The notes under the pieces are model-generated. The model made no database searches. It was not told the DNA's origin and saw only the letters and a list, made by a program, of their open reading frames with translations. DNA of 64,000 nt from Puccinellia tenuiflora (taxonomy: Eukaryota > Streptophyta > Magnoliopsida > Poales > Poaceae), in contig QRDG01000027.1 of assembly GCA_012064385.1 (NCBI GenBank), forward strand, positions 915,075 through 979,074, read 5' to 3'. Shown here in pieces: positions 24,241-35,782 of this stretch. The stretch's first letter is position 1; the number at the start of each line of letters is the position of its first letter. The translations under genes were made by a program, and so were the position numbers.

Positions 24241-27200
24241 CGTCTTTGTATCATGGAGGTTGAACCCCCAACGTCTTTGTAATTAATGTAATCAAAATAG
24301 AGTTGCTAGCAACAACACTTTTAAAGTGATATTTTACTCTCCCTTAATATTTGTCAAGTTCTACTTTGTTGCTATCTAGACAATAACAACCGATCGATTA
24401 ACCGACCAATATTAAGTTTTAGAAAATTACCCACCAATGCCATTAATAAGTGTGTCCGTACCGGTTCAACTTATGTCTACGTAAAAGAGAAACCCTCGTA
24501 TTGCAATGCCCTAGCATCTCCTCACGATACTAGCCGCCCCTGCCGCTGCCGCCGAAAAAACTGCATGCTGCAGCCGCCGCAGTATTCCTACGCCCTCCTC
24601 ACGTACACGCGGCCGTTGACGCCGTATTTGCCAACGTGCTCTCCTGTGCGTGCAGGTATGCAGGCAGCCAGGTACACCAGCGTTGCAGACTTGCAGGTCA
24701 ATTTCCCTAACAGCATGAGACATGTAGCTGTGCAAAAGATGGATCAATCGATTGAGAGAGGTTGCTTCATGTAGGCGTGCAACAGAGGCGTCGATCATTG
24801 GAGGAACTTGCCTGGTGCAGCCGGACAAACCTAGAGATACTTAATGGTAAGTGTGTCTATTTTATTTTTGACTTTGTTTAGTTCTCTAATTTTAGAAACA
24901 ATATGATATATACAGTCAAAACAATATGATATATACAGGTTCAAGAAAATCTCTGACTAGAGGCAGTGTCCACAGCAGCTTGAAGCGGGGGCATGGTGCT
25001 ACATCGATTCACTCAAACCATCCAGGTCTCCCGTAAGTGTACCTACTACTTGTACGGACACTCCTTCGTTTATATCTTTAATCATAGAAACAGTTTGATA
25101 CGCCCAAATTACATGTTTAAGCAAATATCTGATTCGCTGTAACAGGCAGCAGCTTTAATGAAATAGTTCTTGGATTGATATAAATTTAGGTCAGCTACTA
25201 GATCACGGCGTGAAGGCTATGTTTGTAGACCAGCTTGTGAATATGGTTTACATGTATAATCCATTATTTTGCTTCAGTGCCTTCGGCATCGGCTCACTGA
25301 AGCGACCACTAGCACCGAATCTCCTCCGTCGGGTCTCCAGTAAAACATCCGTGACATACCATCTACATAAAAGTATTTTTTTCTGATTCAGTTTTCTAAG
25401 ATCAGTGTAATTTTTACTCAATGATTAATGATTGCTCACTTGATTCTAATCAATAATTCAACGATACTGTAGTTACCTTTTGAATTTACTAATTAGAATC
25501 TCAATTTTATAAGCCTCAACCTATATAGGTCCTACATTTCTCGATGCTTTGGCTAGAAGAAAGTAGTCATGCAAAATAAGGAAAAGTTTGAAGACTTCGG
25601 GGCATAATCAACTATCGAACAATGAATTTATTAGTACCAATACAATTTGATTAGATTAAAATTGTAACAATCCCGTGCATATCATGTGCTTACTTTCCCA
25701 TATTCATTTTTGGCTGATAAAGTCTTTTTACATGGGCGACTATGATCTACTACTTATTAGAAACAAACTGGTCAGAACCTTTGAGCCAAATATTAAAGTC
25801 GAATCCATCTTGCGTACCTAAGATCTTCAAAATTTGGGATCCTGACCAAAAAATCCGTTGAAAAATATATACAAAGAAATTTCCTTTTCAATACAAAATA
25901 GCGGTTGATGGAGCTAGAGGAATTAAAGTAATGAGATATTTTAAGCCAATGCTAAATCCTTTGACCCTTTTGCTATTGTGCTCAGTGCGCGGGAAGTTGA
26001 TGAACAAGCATCAGATTTTTGGACTATTACTTCAAATTTATTTACGATGATACACTGGAGAGTAGAGTAAACATTAATAAATAATGCTGATGAATGTGGA
26101 TTGTCCATGTACAAAAACAATTGGATTTACGAGTATATTTTTATGTAGGTGCACTGCTGGCCTGCAGACCCAAATGGAACCGACAAATCAAGTACTCAAC
26201 CAAACCGAGCCGAACATGCGCGAGATTGAAGTCCTTTTGCTGGAGTAAGTGGATATATATGCAGAATCATCAAGAGTCACGTGAAAGGACAAACTGCAAA
26301 CAATGGTCAACTATAAAGATAGAAGAAGGACGATATGTTGAATAAAATAGTACACAAAGATATTTTCTCTAGGTACGACATACATATACCATATTTATAA
26401 GGTTTCACACCTTTTGCAATAATAGAAATGCATAGAGAACTTGCTTTTTAATTCAATGAAAATAGTATATTAATTATAATTAACAAACTTATACTACGTT
26501 TAAACTTTCTATTATAAATTACGGGAGCAAGATCACCATTTCATAGAGAATTCATAAAAGAAATCATTAAAAAAATTAGACACACATATTTCATTTGACA
26601 ATACTGAGATTGAATAAGATTATGATTTCTTAGGACATCTATATTGAATGACATATTTTCAGATCAATTTATATTGTGATACTACAAATCATTGATACTC
26701 TATATTATCTTGATTTTTCATAATGCAAAAACTAAATCATGTTGATGTTTTAAAGCTTCAGGGTATTTTTTTTGTCATTTATATAGTTCTAGAAAATAAT
26801 TAAGATATCATCCATTCATTATTAATTGTTAGAGGAACGACAATGCAATCACATCCATTTTTCTATTCACCTTTTTCTTATTTTCTTTTTCTTTAAGAAT
26901 AGTTATAACTATATGTACTTGATAATTGAGATGCATGACATCTGCTATGCAAGAAAATGGTAAATGTATAGACAAATGGATGTACGTATGTCATTTTAGG
27001 TCAAGTGGTTTGACCAATACATAGATAAATATTCATGTAACAACAATAATAATAATATTCAAAATAATGATAAAATGATCGTAACGAAAACTAATCTGAC
27101 GATGAAGGGTTTATAGATAATCACATATACACTTACTGCTTCTCAGTTTTTTCAGGTATGTATATGGGTAGAAGAGTCCAACACTGCCAATGTCACATCT

Positions 27201-27593
27201 AAGGCTTGAATAAAATCCAGCTTGGTGAATCACAAGCTGCACGTTACATTCTATTATTAGACATTTCAATATTGGAACTTTGTTTCTCCACTAAAGTTCC
27301 ATTACGCGCTTATTAATTTGTGCAACTTTGTGCAAGGAATGGAACTGAGAAGCCGACAAACCGTCATGACTATCTCAAAATTGCAAGCTCTTGAACTCTT
27401 TATGGCCACATAAGAAAGTTGTTGCACGGGTTTGTTTGGTCGCAAATAGATGGTCAAATATGTGTACAATGTGAGAAGTCCGCGTACATTTCGGAAGATA
27501 GTTGTCGTAGATAAATTAATTAAAAGCATTTTTAACTTAATGAAAACATATATATAAATGGCTAATCACTTAAGTTGTCAACGTCCAAATATA

Positions 27594-27645
27594 CTACCTC
27601 TATACCAGAATATAAGACGTTTTAGTACATTGGTACAAAGCTGAA
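27594..27645. mobile_element. Stowaway/mariner-type MITE remnant, one end
   Basis: CTACCTCTATACCAGAATAT followed by AAGACGTTTTAGTAC resembles the left terminal part of Stowaway-like MITEs of grasses. No matching opposite end is found nearby, so this is a fragment at best. Confidence 0.35.
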
Positions 27646-28772
27646 ACAACACCAAGTGGAAAACTATTTTTTAAATCAACAATCTATTAAGTAAACCTTT
27701 CGATACAAAATATGTGGACCGATCAAATCATAAACATGTTTTTCAGGGAACAATCAAAGAGATAAGGAAATGAGCTAAGCTTAAACGATTTTTTTTATCT
27801 TACATAGATTGTTTTAAATAAAAGCATACAAACAGGTGGTTACCATTGATGCTGGCATTTTCCAATACGCAAATATCCTTTTCTTAACCACAGCTTTAAA
27901 AAGTGAGAGAATGCACCATATGGATATTTACCTGTCATGGACCATATCTGTTTGTAATATAAATAAATACAAAACTTGCTAGGTCACACGCACTTACACA
28001 AGTCCTACCGAAAACCTAATGGAAAATATGAAGTATGAGTTGACAACTTGAAGACAGCAACAAACATAACTTCTAGGGATCAACTAATAAAATCTTTTGC
28101 TAAAAAAATAATATGTCATCGCCGGTGTATTAATTGAAAATTTCAAGCAACAGTAAGTCAATTAAGTTCAGTTTGTTAAAGAAGATATACACAACCCAAC
28201 CACCCGAGTTCTATTTATCATAGACGTGGATATATAGTAATCCTACTTATATTTTATGGGCTTTCCTCCCATATTCTTTTCTCTATTATAAAAATCAGAG
28301 AAACATGCTACAAATGCAAGCTACTATATCGATATGTGGATGGTTTGGTTGAAATGTTCATAGAACAATATAATTAAGTACACTCCAATATTAAATAAGA
28401 TAATTAATGCATACATGTTAACAATTATAAGAGTTCCAGATTTTTCTATTTGTGATTTAGAGATACATACATTTTCACAAATGAATTACCCTCATATATC
28501 TTATATTTGAATACAAATAAACATGCAACATGGCTAAAATGAAACCATATTATTAAATTTGGACCATGAGAAAGTTAGGTAAAATTGTTTATACTATATG
28601 ATTTACCGTTTGCTTATTTCTAAATTATATATTCAGTTACTAAATTGATAAATTTATATGTAAGAGGAATCATTAATAGTGTGTATGCCTAAGAATAATT
28701 CAATTACTCATAAAAATATGTATCCACAACAACTAAAGTGTTGCCCGCGCATGGCGCGGGCCACTATGCTAG

Positions 28773-29251
28773 TTGATAAAACATCAAAATGTTTATTCAA
28801 TATTTAGCACGACTAAAACAAATTGTCATTAAGTTTTGGATATCTTTAGTACGTCACATATTTTATAAATGTTTAGCTAATCATCGTCTAAATTAAAATA
28901 AGGACAATAATCTCATAATCGAAACGTGATCACCAAAAAGAATTAATCATGAAAATAGAACAACCACTTGTCTTTAACATGAATAACCATCTCACAACCG
29001 AGACACAATAATTTAAAGATCACACTTAATTCGATTACAAAAACTCATTCAAACCCTCTAATCAAAACGATAAATGTAGAAGTAGAATGTCGTCAGCATC
29101 AACTCCTTGATTGCCACAATCCCGCGATATCCACTCAGTCCCTCCATGCACTTCTCAAACGGCAGGTCCTGTTTTCATAAAACAGCACAAGTATCAACTA
29201 CTTAACTTGCCACAAGTGTAAATGGGACATAAAACATTTATAACTTGTATA
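28773..29251 (-). other. Non-coding internal region downstream of copia gag
   Basis: It aligns in inverse orientation with 60350-60800 of the second copy, including CAATCAAGGAGTTGATGCT and CTACATTTATCGTTTT (minus strand). No open frame is conserved between the copies. An intron-like AAAACAG acceptor follows the gag stop. Confidence 0.65.
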
Positions 29252-29879
29252 TCAAAATATACCTTCTGCATTGACAACTTCTTCTGCTATGGGTTCCACT
29301 TTGACATGACGCAGCCGAGACACAAACTCACAGAAAGTGATCGAATCCCTTCCCATGACATAGTCCCTAACATAATTCTTGAAGCTGGGGGGAAGCGAGT
29401 GCAGCCCCATCTATCGCGAATTCATCTATCATCAAGTAGTCCCAAACAAGCACCAGACGGTGATGAATCTCATGCATCTTCCTCAGGTGTTGTTCCAAAC
29501 AAGTGTTTTCTCCCATCTTGAGTGAAAGAAACTCATTCAGATTCTCAAATCTCGCAATTCTGACTTGTGCTATGAAACTTTTTTTCAGCTCATCAACAAT
29601 CTCATTGACACGCAAGTCTTTGAATTGACTACTCAGGTCAGAATTCATGTAGGTGCACATCAACCACTCAACTTGTAAGTAGGTGGTTTCTTGGCGAAGC
29701 CATTCTATGTGCTCTTCCTCAGTTGCAGAAGCGTTGGGTTTATCTCCTATTGGTTCTTCTAGCACGTCAAGCAAGTCATTGGCGTGTATGACTTCACACA
29801 AAAGCTGGTACCACTCGATAAAGTTTGACCCATCTAGACGCAGCTCCTCGGCCATGAAAAGACCACCATAGACGGCCAT
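29252..29879 (-). pseudogene. Short copia-type gag
   Basis: From the ATG at 29879 the protein reads LDGSNFIEWYQLLCEVIHAN, then VDELKKSFIAQVRIARFE and TCLEQHLRKMHEI, as in the capsid part of copia Gag (UBN2-like). A one-base difference near 29405 shifts the frame and gives an early stop at 29367. In the alternative frame the homology to the second copy resumes and ends at a stop at 29252-29254. The whole gag is only about 209 codons. It has no zinc knuckle and nothing after it resembles protease, so the family itself appears to be gag-only. The second copy (59719-60349) carries a different frameshift. Confidence 0.85.
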
Positions 29880-31121
29880 GATCTACAAGGATTTTTGCAA
29901 AGACATCTTTAGGACTTTTGTTTATGATAATTTTAGTTCATCTTAATCAAAAATACTACATGAACTCCCACTAAACTTAACATCTCTCTGGTTGTTTAGT
30001 GACACACGATCCAAATTCACTACACCACAACCGATCATCATGTGAGATGATGTAGCTTCAATGGTGAACATCACCATGTTGATCATATCGTCCATATGAT
30101 TCGTGTTTAACCTTTCAGTTCGTGTGTTCCCGAGGCCTTGTCTGTACATGCTAGGCTCGTCAAGATTACCGTAGTATTTCCGCATGTGTAAATCTGGCTT
30201 ACACCCGTTGTATGCGAACATAGAGTCTATCACACCCGATCATCACGTGGTGCTTCAAAACGATGAACTTTTGCAACGGTGCATACTAGGGGAGAACACT
30301 TTATTATCTTGATAATAACATGAGAGATCACCTTATCATGCTACCGTCGCGATCACATCTAAGCAAGCAATAAGGTGCATAAAAGGATTAACATCACATG
30401 CAATTTAAAATTGTGATATGATATGGCCTTTTCTTCTTGTGCCGTTGATCTCCATCTCCAAAGCACCGGCATGATCTCCATCATTACCGACATTATGGTG
30501 CCTCCTCCATGGTTGCCGTCACCAACTATTGCAACTACAACTAAATCTACTCATAGCGATAAAGTAAAGCAATTACATGGTGATTCATTGACACGCAGGT
30601 CACATAAAATTATAGACAACCATATGGCTCCTGCCGGTTGCCGTACTCATCGACATGCAAGTCGTGAAAGATTAAAAACATGATCATTGCATACATTATC
30701 ACAAATCACACATTGGCCATACCACATCACAAGCCCTGCAAAAACAAGTTAGACGTCCTCTAGTTTGTTTATGCAATTTTTACGTGGCTTGGGTCAACGA
30801 GATAGGACCGTTCTAATCTACACAAAAACCACAACGGTGATATAGAAGTTGCTTATTTACTCATCCTTTTTAAAGGCCTTCCATTGCAGATCGCATCTCA
30901 CCATAGCTAAAGAAACAGACACCCACTAGCCACTTATGCAATACAAGTTGCATGTCAATCGTGGAACCGGTCTCTCGTGCGTGGACGAGTAAACTTGGTC
31001 TGGGCCGCTTCAATCCAACCATCCAATAAGATATAAAATACACGCGGGAAGGTAGCAACAAAAACATCAACGCCCACAACTTCTTGTGTTCTAATCGCAC
31101 CAACATCTATGAATAGATCTA
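29880..31121 (-). other. 5' leader of the copia-type element
   Basis: About 1.2 kb between primer site and gag start, without a convincing gene. It aligns in inverse orientation with 58511-59718 of the second copy, for example CATCACGTGATGATCGGGTG and the run just before the gag ATG. A leader this long is typical of BARE/Angela-type elements and would hold packaging and dimerisation signals. Confidence 0.7.
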
Positions 31122-31135
31122 GGCTCTGATACCAC
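31122..31135 (-). other. Primer binding site, initiator tRNA-Met type
   Basis: On the minus strand GTGGTATCAGAGCC directly follows the 5' LTR. TGGTATCAGAGC is the standard copia primer site. Confidence 0.9.
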
Positions 31136-32907
31136 TGTAGGGTTCGTTGCATAGAAAACAAAAAATTTCCTACGAAACAAGCGGAAGAAACCTAATGGAA
31201 CTAGATATATTAGATGAAGGTAGCAAAGATGAGATCCAATCTCTTACCCTCGAAGAACGAACAAAGCCTTTTGTCGGTGCAGGGGTTGGTCTGTCGATCC
31301 CCGCAACTAGACTCGTCTAGTCGCGAGGAGATGTATTATCCACGCGATCCAATCCGATGAACTGCCACACGAGTAGCACCTCCGCGGTATCCACACGTAC
31401 GGCTCGATGTAGACTCCGCCTTCTTGATCCCGCAAGCAAGGAGGGAGTGGCTAGATGGATCTCAGCAGCACGACGGTAGTGGTGGTGTTCATGGTGGAGA
31501 TCTCCCACGGACAGGGCTTCGCCAAGCCGTGAGCAAGGGAGAGAGGAGGAGGAGCAAGGAGGGGTGCGGCCAGGGTTTATGGGGTGGTGCGGCTAGGGCA
31601 GCCCTTGGCTTGGGCGTGCAGCACCCCCACCCCTCCTTATATAGGCGCCGGCCAGAGGGGAAACCCTAGGCCGGCCGGCCTAGGGCTTACTTGCCCCTCA
31701 AGTTAGCCGAGTCCCATAGGGACTCGGTTTGGCCCTTTCCTTTGTGTGGTCGGGTTGGGCCATGGGCTGGTGTGGCCAGCCCATTAGGGTTGCTGCACCA
31801 CCCATTGGCCCATGTGGGTCCATGTCCATGTGGACTCCCACTTCTAGACTCTTCTAGAACCTTCAAGAAAATTCCGGAACCCTTCCAGAAAATCCCGAAA
31901 CTTTTCTGACACCTCCGGAAACCACTTTCCTTATATGAATATTATTCTCCGGACTCTTCTGAAGCTCCTCGTGACATCTAGGATCCCATCCGAGACTCCG
32001 AATCAATATTCATTCATACCATCAATTATCTCATCGCTAACCCTAGCTACATCGGAGCGTTAAGTGTGTGACCCTACGGGTTCGAGAATATGCAGACATC
32101 ATCCAATCAATAATCAATAGCGGGACCGGGATGCCCATATTGACTCCTACATATTCAACGAAGTTCTTTATCGGTTGAACCATGATGCCGGAGATTCTTA
32201 ATCTCGTATACAATTCCCTTTGTCTCGTGATATTTAATTTGCCCGAGATTTGACCGTCGATATCTCCATATCTAGTTCCATCTCGTTACCTGGCAAATTC
32301 TCTTTACTCATCCATAATACAGGATCTCCGTGATTACTCCTAATCACATGTTTGCAAACTTTCCAGATGCTATATTACCGAGTGGGCCCAGAGATATTCT
32401 ACTCTGTCACATGGAGGGACAAATCCCACTCTTGATACATATCACCCAACAACCTACCATCGAAGATACCTGAAAGCCACCTTTATAATCACCCAGTTAT
32501 GAAGTGATGTTTGATGTCCACAAAGTATTCCTGCGGTAAGCGGGAGTGATATAATCTCATGGTCTAAGGAAACTATACTTGGCATATACTAAAAGCGTTG
32601 GCAATGAAACTATGTGACACGATCAATTGCAACTCTTTATTATTGGGTCTTGTCCATCACATCATTCTCCTGATGATTGACTTCGTTATCAAGTGACTAT
32701 AACAAGTCCATGGTCAGGAAACCTTAACCATCTCTTGACTAACGAACTATTCCAGTAGAGACTTACAGGGATACCTGGTTGTTTATATTCCACACATGTA
32801 TTATGTTTCCGATTAATACAATTATAGCATGGATAATAAACTATTATCATAAACATGAATATGCTAATAAACCATTTTATTATTGCCTCTAGGGCATATT
32901 CCCAACA
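31136..32907 (-). repeat. Copia-type 5' LTR (1772 bp)
   Basis: On the minus strand it starts TGTTGGGAATATGCC and ends CCCTACA. It is closely similar to 18585-20409 and more distantly to 56558-58496. It contains no gene; the short frames here recur only because the LTR is repeated. Confidence 0.92.
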
Positions 32908-32912
32908 ATCAG
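32908..32912. repeat. Target-site duplication ATCAG, right copy
   Basis: Partner of 18580-18584, directly outside the 5' LTR. Confidence 0.92.
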
Positions 32913-32937
32913 GACATCTACTCTCATAATTATATAA

Positions 32938-34789
32938 CTAGCATGATGACCCGCGCATTTGCGCGGCTAATTTTCTCTCAAAAGAGTTACGTATGTTTAT
33001 TTGATAAATATTGAATTTGTGTGTTTGCATGTTACGATATTTATTGAGCGTTATTTTGACCACACACTTGATTGAAAATATATAAGTAATACACCACCAA
33101 AAATATATAGTTTCATTAATATTTAAAACAATTTTATATTGGTACAATTTCGTGACATAAATCTCATATTTTGTTAACTAAATTGATGGTCAAAGCTTTT
33201 GTTCAAAACGTGCAGGGCATTATGGTCAAAAAAAAAATTTCAATATTGAATGAGTATTACATGTAAAATAGTGCCGAATATTTTGGTCCACATAATGATG
33301 TCAATGGAAAAATATTGTTCAGATACAGTTATCGACTATGGTCCAATATTGTATAAGTAATCTTATGATCAATGCTCATAAAATAACATGTAATGTATTT
33401 TTGGATGATTCAACATTAGAGTGTTTGCTTACTTTTTCAGGTTCTTTCATTCGCTTATTAAGTCCCTCATTGTAAAATACATGATACTATAGATATGACA
33501 GAAACACTCGAATATGCAATTTGACTATTACTAATTTTGCGATTAAAATGTTCCTAAAAATAAAGGAAAGTGAAAATTGGAAAAAGCAAATTCAACAAAA
33601 AATTATACTATTTTCTTTTTTCTTATTAATTTTTCAACTTTTTTAAATGTGTAAGCACAAGTTAGAGAAGTTTGACTCCAATCATTTTTCACTCTCTCCT
33701 ATTTTTCATGAAGCGATATTACTTTAAACAGTCTCCATGTAACCCCCATTGACACTTAAATCTAATCTATTTATTACACTCTCATTCACATATATTTTTT
33801 CTATCATGTAGAACAATTAGGCCGCTTACATGGCCTATTTCTGGCATCTTAACAATCATCTCTTTTATTATGTATCTTCACCCATATAATCTTTTCCAAT
33901 CCAGTGACACCCCTAAATTTTGTAACATCACTTCATCGATGCTTGGAGTCTCATCAAACATTGTGTGTGCATGCATAACCTTCAAAAACCACTCAGATCT
34001 AGGCACCTAAACAATAATCCTGCACAAAAAAAAAGGCCTTGTTGCTACTCCTTGTGTGTAACTGGATATACACAATTGCTCCCTTAATAGCCGGAGTTTT
34101 GTCTAGGTATTTTACTTCAAACACCAAGCCCCAAAAATATGTATAGAAGATCTGATACAATCCACAATCAGTTAACAATAGTAACACCCAGTATCAACAC
34201 CTTTTGTGGAGGATGAAGTCAACGACCCACAGTGCAAAAGGCCACAGCGAGAATAATGCCTAGAATTAAAAGGCCGAGTTATCAAAGCCTCCTCGCAAAA
34301 GAAAAAGGCGGGCAAGCTCGAATTTTGAAGTTAGCCATGGTTGTTCCAGCTCTTAGTTGAGAGGATTTCATTAAGGAGACGGCGCGTCGAGGTGGGAGCT
34401 ATCTCCCCACTTGCGTCAGGCAGATCAAGACCCTCGCCGTCGTCGCCGGATGGGTGTGTGTCAGTGCGGAAGATGCTGTTGCCTCCGGTAGTATCTAATA
34501 AGCTGTTCGGATGTGTGCATCAGGCAAAGTCCTAATTCCATCAATCGATCCATCTTTGATGTCTACATGGTGTATGAATGAGGCAGTATTAAAACCTGAC
34601 GAAGTTGATGTGTATGCATGGTGAGGAGAGTCGACTGGCTGAGTGCACTGGCATGCCAGCTTGAGCTCTTGAGGACATGCTAAGGATCGGAATACACCAG
34701 CGGGCGGTGGCAGCCACGCTTTGTTGCACGTAACACATCTAAATAACTACGTTTCTCGGTCAGATTTATCAAAAGACCTTGTCCTATCT
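32938..34789 (-). mobile_element. Helitron with 3' terminus at 32938, 5' end not located
   Basis: On the minus strand the hairpin CCGCGC/GCGCGG (32951-32966) is followed by GTCATCATGCTAG and a T, as at a Helitron 3' end. It abuts Athila gag sequence on the left. The 5' TC end to the right could not be placed with confidence; one candidate is the AGTAGA/T junction near 34850. The body is AT-rich and holds no recognisable gene. A GC-richer patch at 34320-34740 could be a captured fragment of unknown origin. Confidence 0.55.
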
Positions 34790-34845
34790 AGACCTTGTCT
34801 AGATACATCCATTTAGAAGTCATCTAATATGGAACGGAGTGAGTA
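34790..34845. mobile_element. Stowaway-type MITE, right half
   Basis: CTAGATACATCCATTTAGAA followed by AATATGGAACGGAGTGAG and TA is the typical right end of Thalos-like Stowaway MITEs. The left terminal repeat is missing or too decayed to see. Confidence 0.6.
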
Positions 34846-34904
34846 GTAGATAAAACAAATTATTATTCTTGTACCTAGCCATGTAGGTTTAGACGTGACA
34901 ATTT

Positions 34905-35164
34905 TTTGCTCAACACCTATCTTCTTCCACAAGTGTAGGGGATCGCAATAGTCTGCGCGGGTAGTATGACCCTAATTTATTGATTCAACACAAGGGGAGC
35001 CAAAGAATATTTATAAGCCATAGCAGTTGATTTGTCAATTCAACCACAGCAGAAAAGGATCTCTCTGGAAGCAATTTATCAGTAGTAACAGTAATTTGAT
35101 GGCAGCAGTAGAACAGTAACAGCAGTAAGAAAATAAAGGCAGCAATGGTGACAGCAGAAATATT
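34905..35164 (-). mobile_element. Athila/Sabrina-like LTR fragment
   Basis: The stretch from AGTGTAGGGGATCGCAA through TTTATTGATTCAACACAAGG and GTCAATTCAACCACA matches the LTR end of Sabrina-type elements as I remember it, on the minus strand. The expected primer site is not beside it, so the fragment may not belong to the element at 11488-18584. It passes into chromovirus LTR sequence at about 35165-35240. Confidence 0.5.
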
Positions 35165-35782
35165 AATTGTAAACAGCAGGATTAAAAATACCGTAGGCAT
35201 AGGGATGGATAGACGGGCGTTGCATGAATAAGATAGCATTACAACGACTCACCGAGTCAAGAGTACAAAGATACATTACAAAGATCCAAATAACAACGGA
35301 AGCGAAATAGTGTCCGGCTACGGACAAGATACAAATTGGACTAAGAGTCCTAAAGATAAACGAAGACACCATAACCCTGCCCAGGCCAAGCCGGAGGGAT
35401 TCCCAAGCTAACGTCGTCGGACTTCAAACCTGTCGGCTGCATTGGAGTAGTAGCCCCGAAGGGGTCAGTACTAGTAGAAGTACTGGCAAGGAATACTCAC
35501 AAGATATCAAAACTTGATTTCCGGGGAAGAGGGTTAGCGATTGAAGCGGCGGCAAGCAGCACTAAAAACTTATAGAGACACGCTACAAATTTCATCTAAT
35601 TAGAATAAGGAAAAGAGAGCGCTTACTCGACTAAACTATTCTAATCACCAAACAAAACCCGCCCTAAGACAACTCCATCGTATCAGAGACCCATGAGGAA
35701 GAAGTCCGGGCACTCACACGTTGATCAAGTTTTAATCATATTATTATCTGAGTAAGGCTATTTACTAAGCAAATTAGCTATA

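Larger units (their letters stand above)
22756..28772 (+). mobile_element. Non-autonomous Helitron, about 6 kb
   Basis: The left end begins TCTATTATATATTAAAAG after a host A. The right end has the hairpin GCCCGCGC/GCGCGGGC (28743-28761) followed by CACTATGCTAG and a host T. This is the classic Helitron architecture: 5' TC, 3' hairpin plus CTAG, insertion between A and T, no target duplication. Joining the flanks restores continuity with the homologous non-coding region of the second copia copy near 60780-60840. No Rep/helicase gene is seen. The GC-richer patches (22980-23060, 24520-24800) could be captured fragments, but I cannot name a source gene. Confidence 0.88.
18585..32907 (-). mobile_element. 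Gag-only copia-type LTR retrotransposon, complete
   Basis: Two LTRs in the same minus orientation (18585-20409 and 31136-32907), an initiator-Met-type primer site at 31122-31135, a polypurine tract at 20410-20424 and a 5-base target duplication define a full element. The LTR termini, including the GAATATGCCCTAGAGG start, are of the BARE/Angela type. The only recognisable gene is a short gag at 29879-29252. No protease, integrase, RT or RNase H is seen in the remaining roughly 4 kb once the Helitron at 22756-28772 is set aside. It would need proteins from an autonomous relative. Confidence 0.9.

Noticed and set aside
22980..24800. Captured host gene inside the Helitron
   Set aside because: GC-rich patches are suggestive, but I could not recognise any exon or protein family, so no gene is called.
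34320..34740. Host gene fragment in a GC-richer patch
   Set aside because: The longest frame is 64 codons with no recognisable domain. It is noted only as possible captured DNA.
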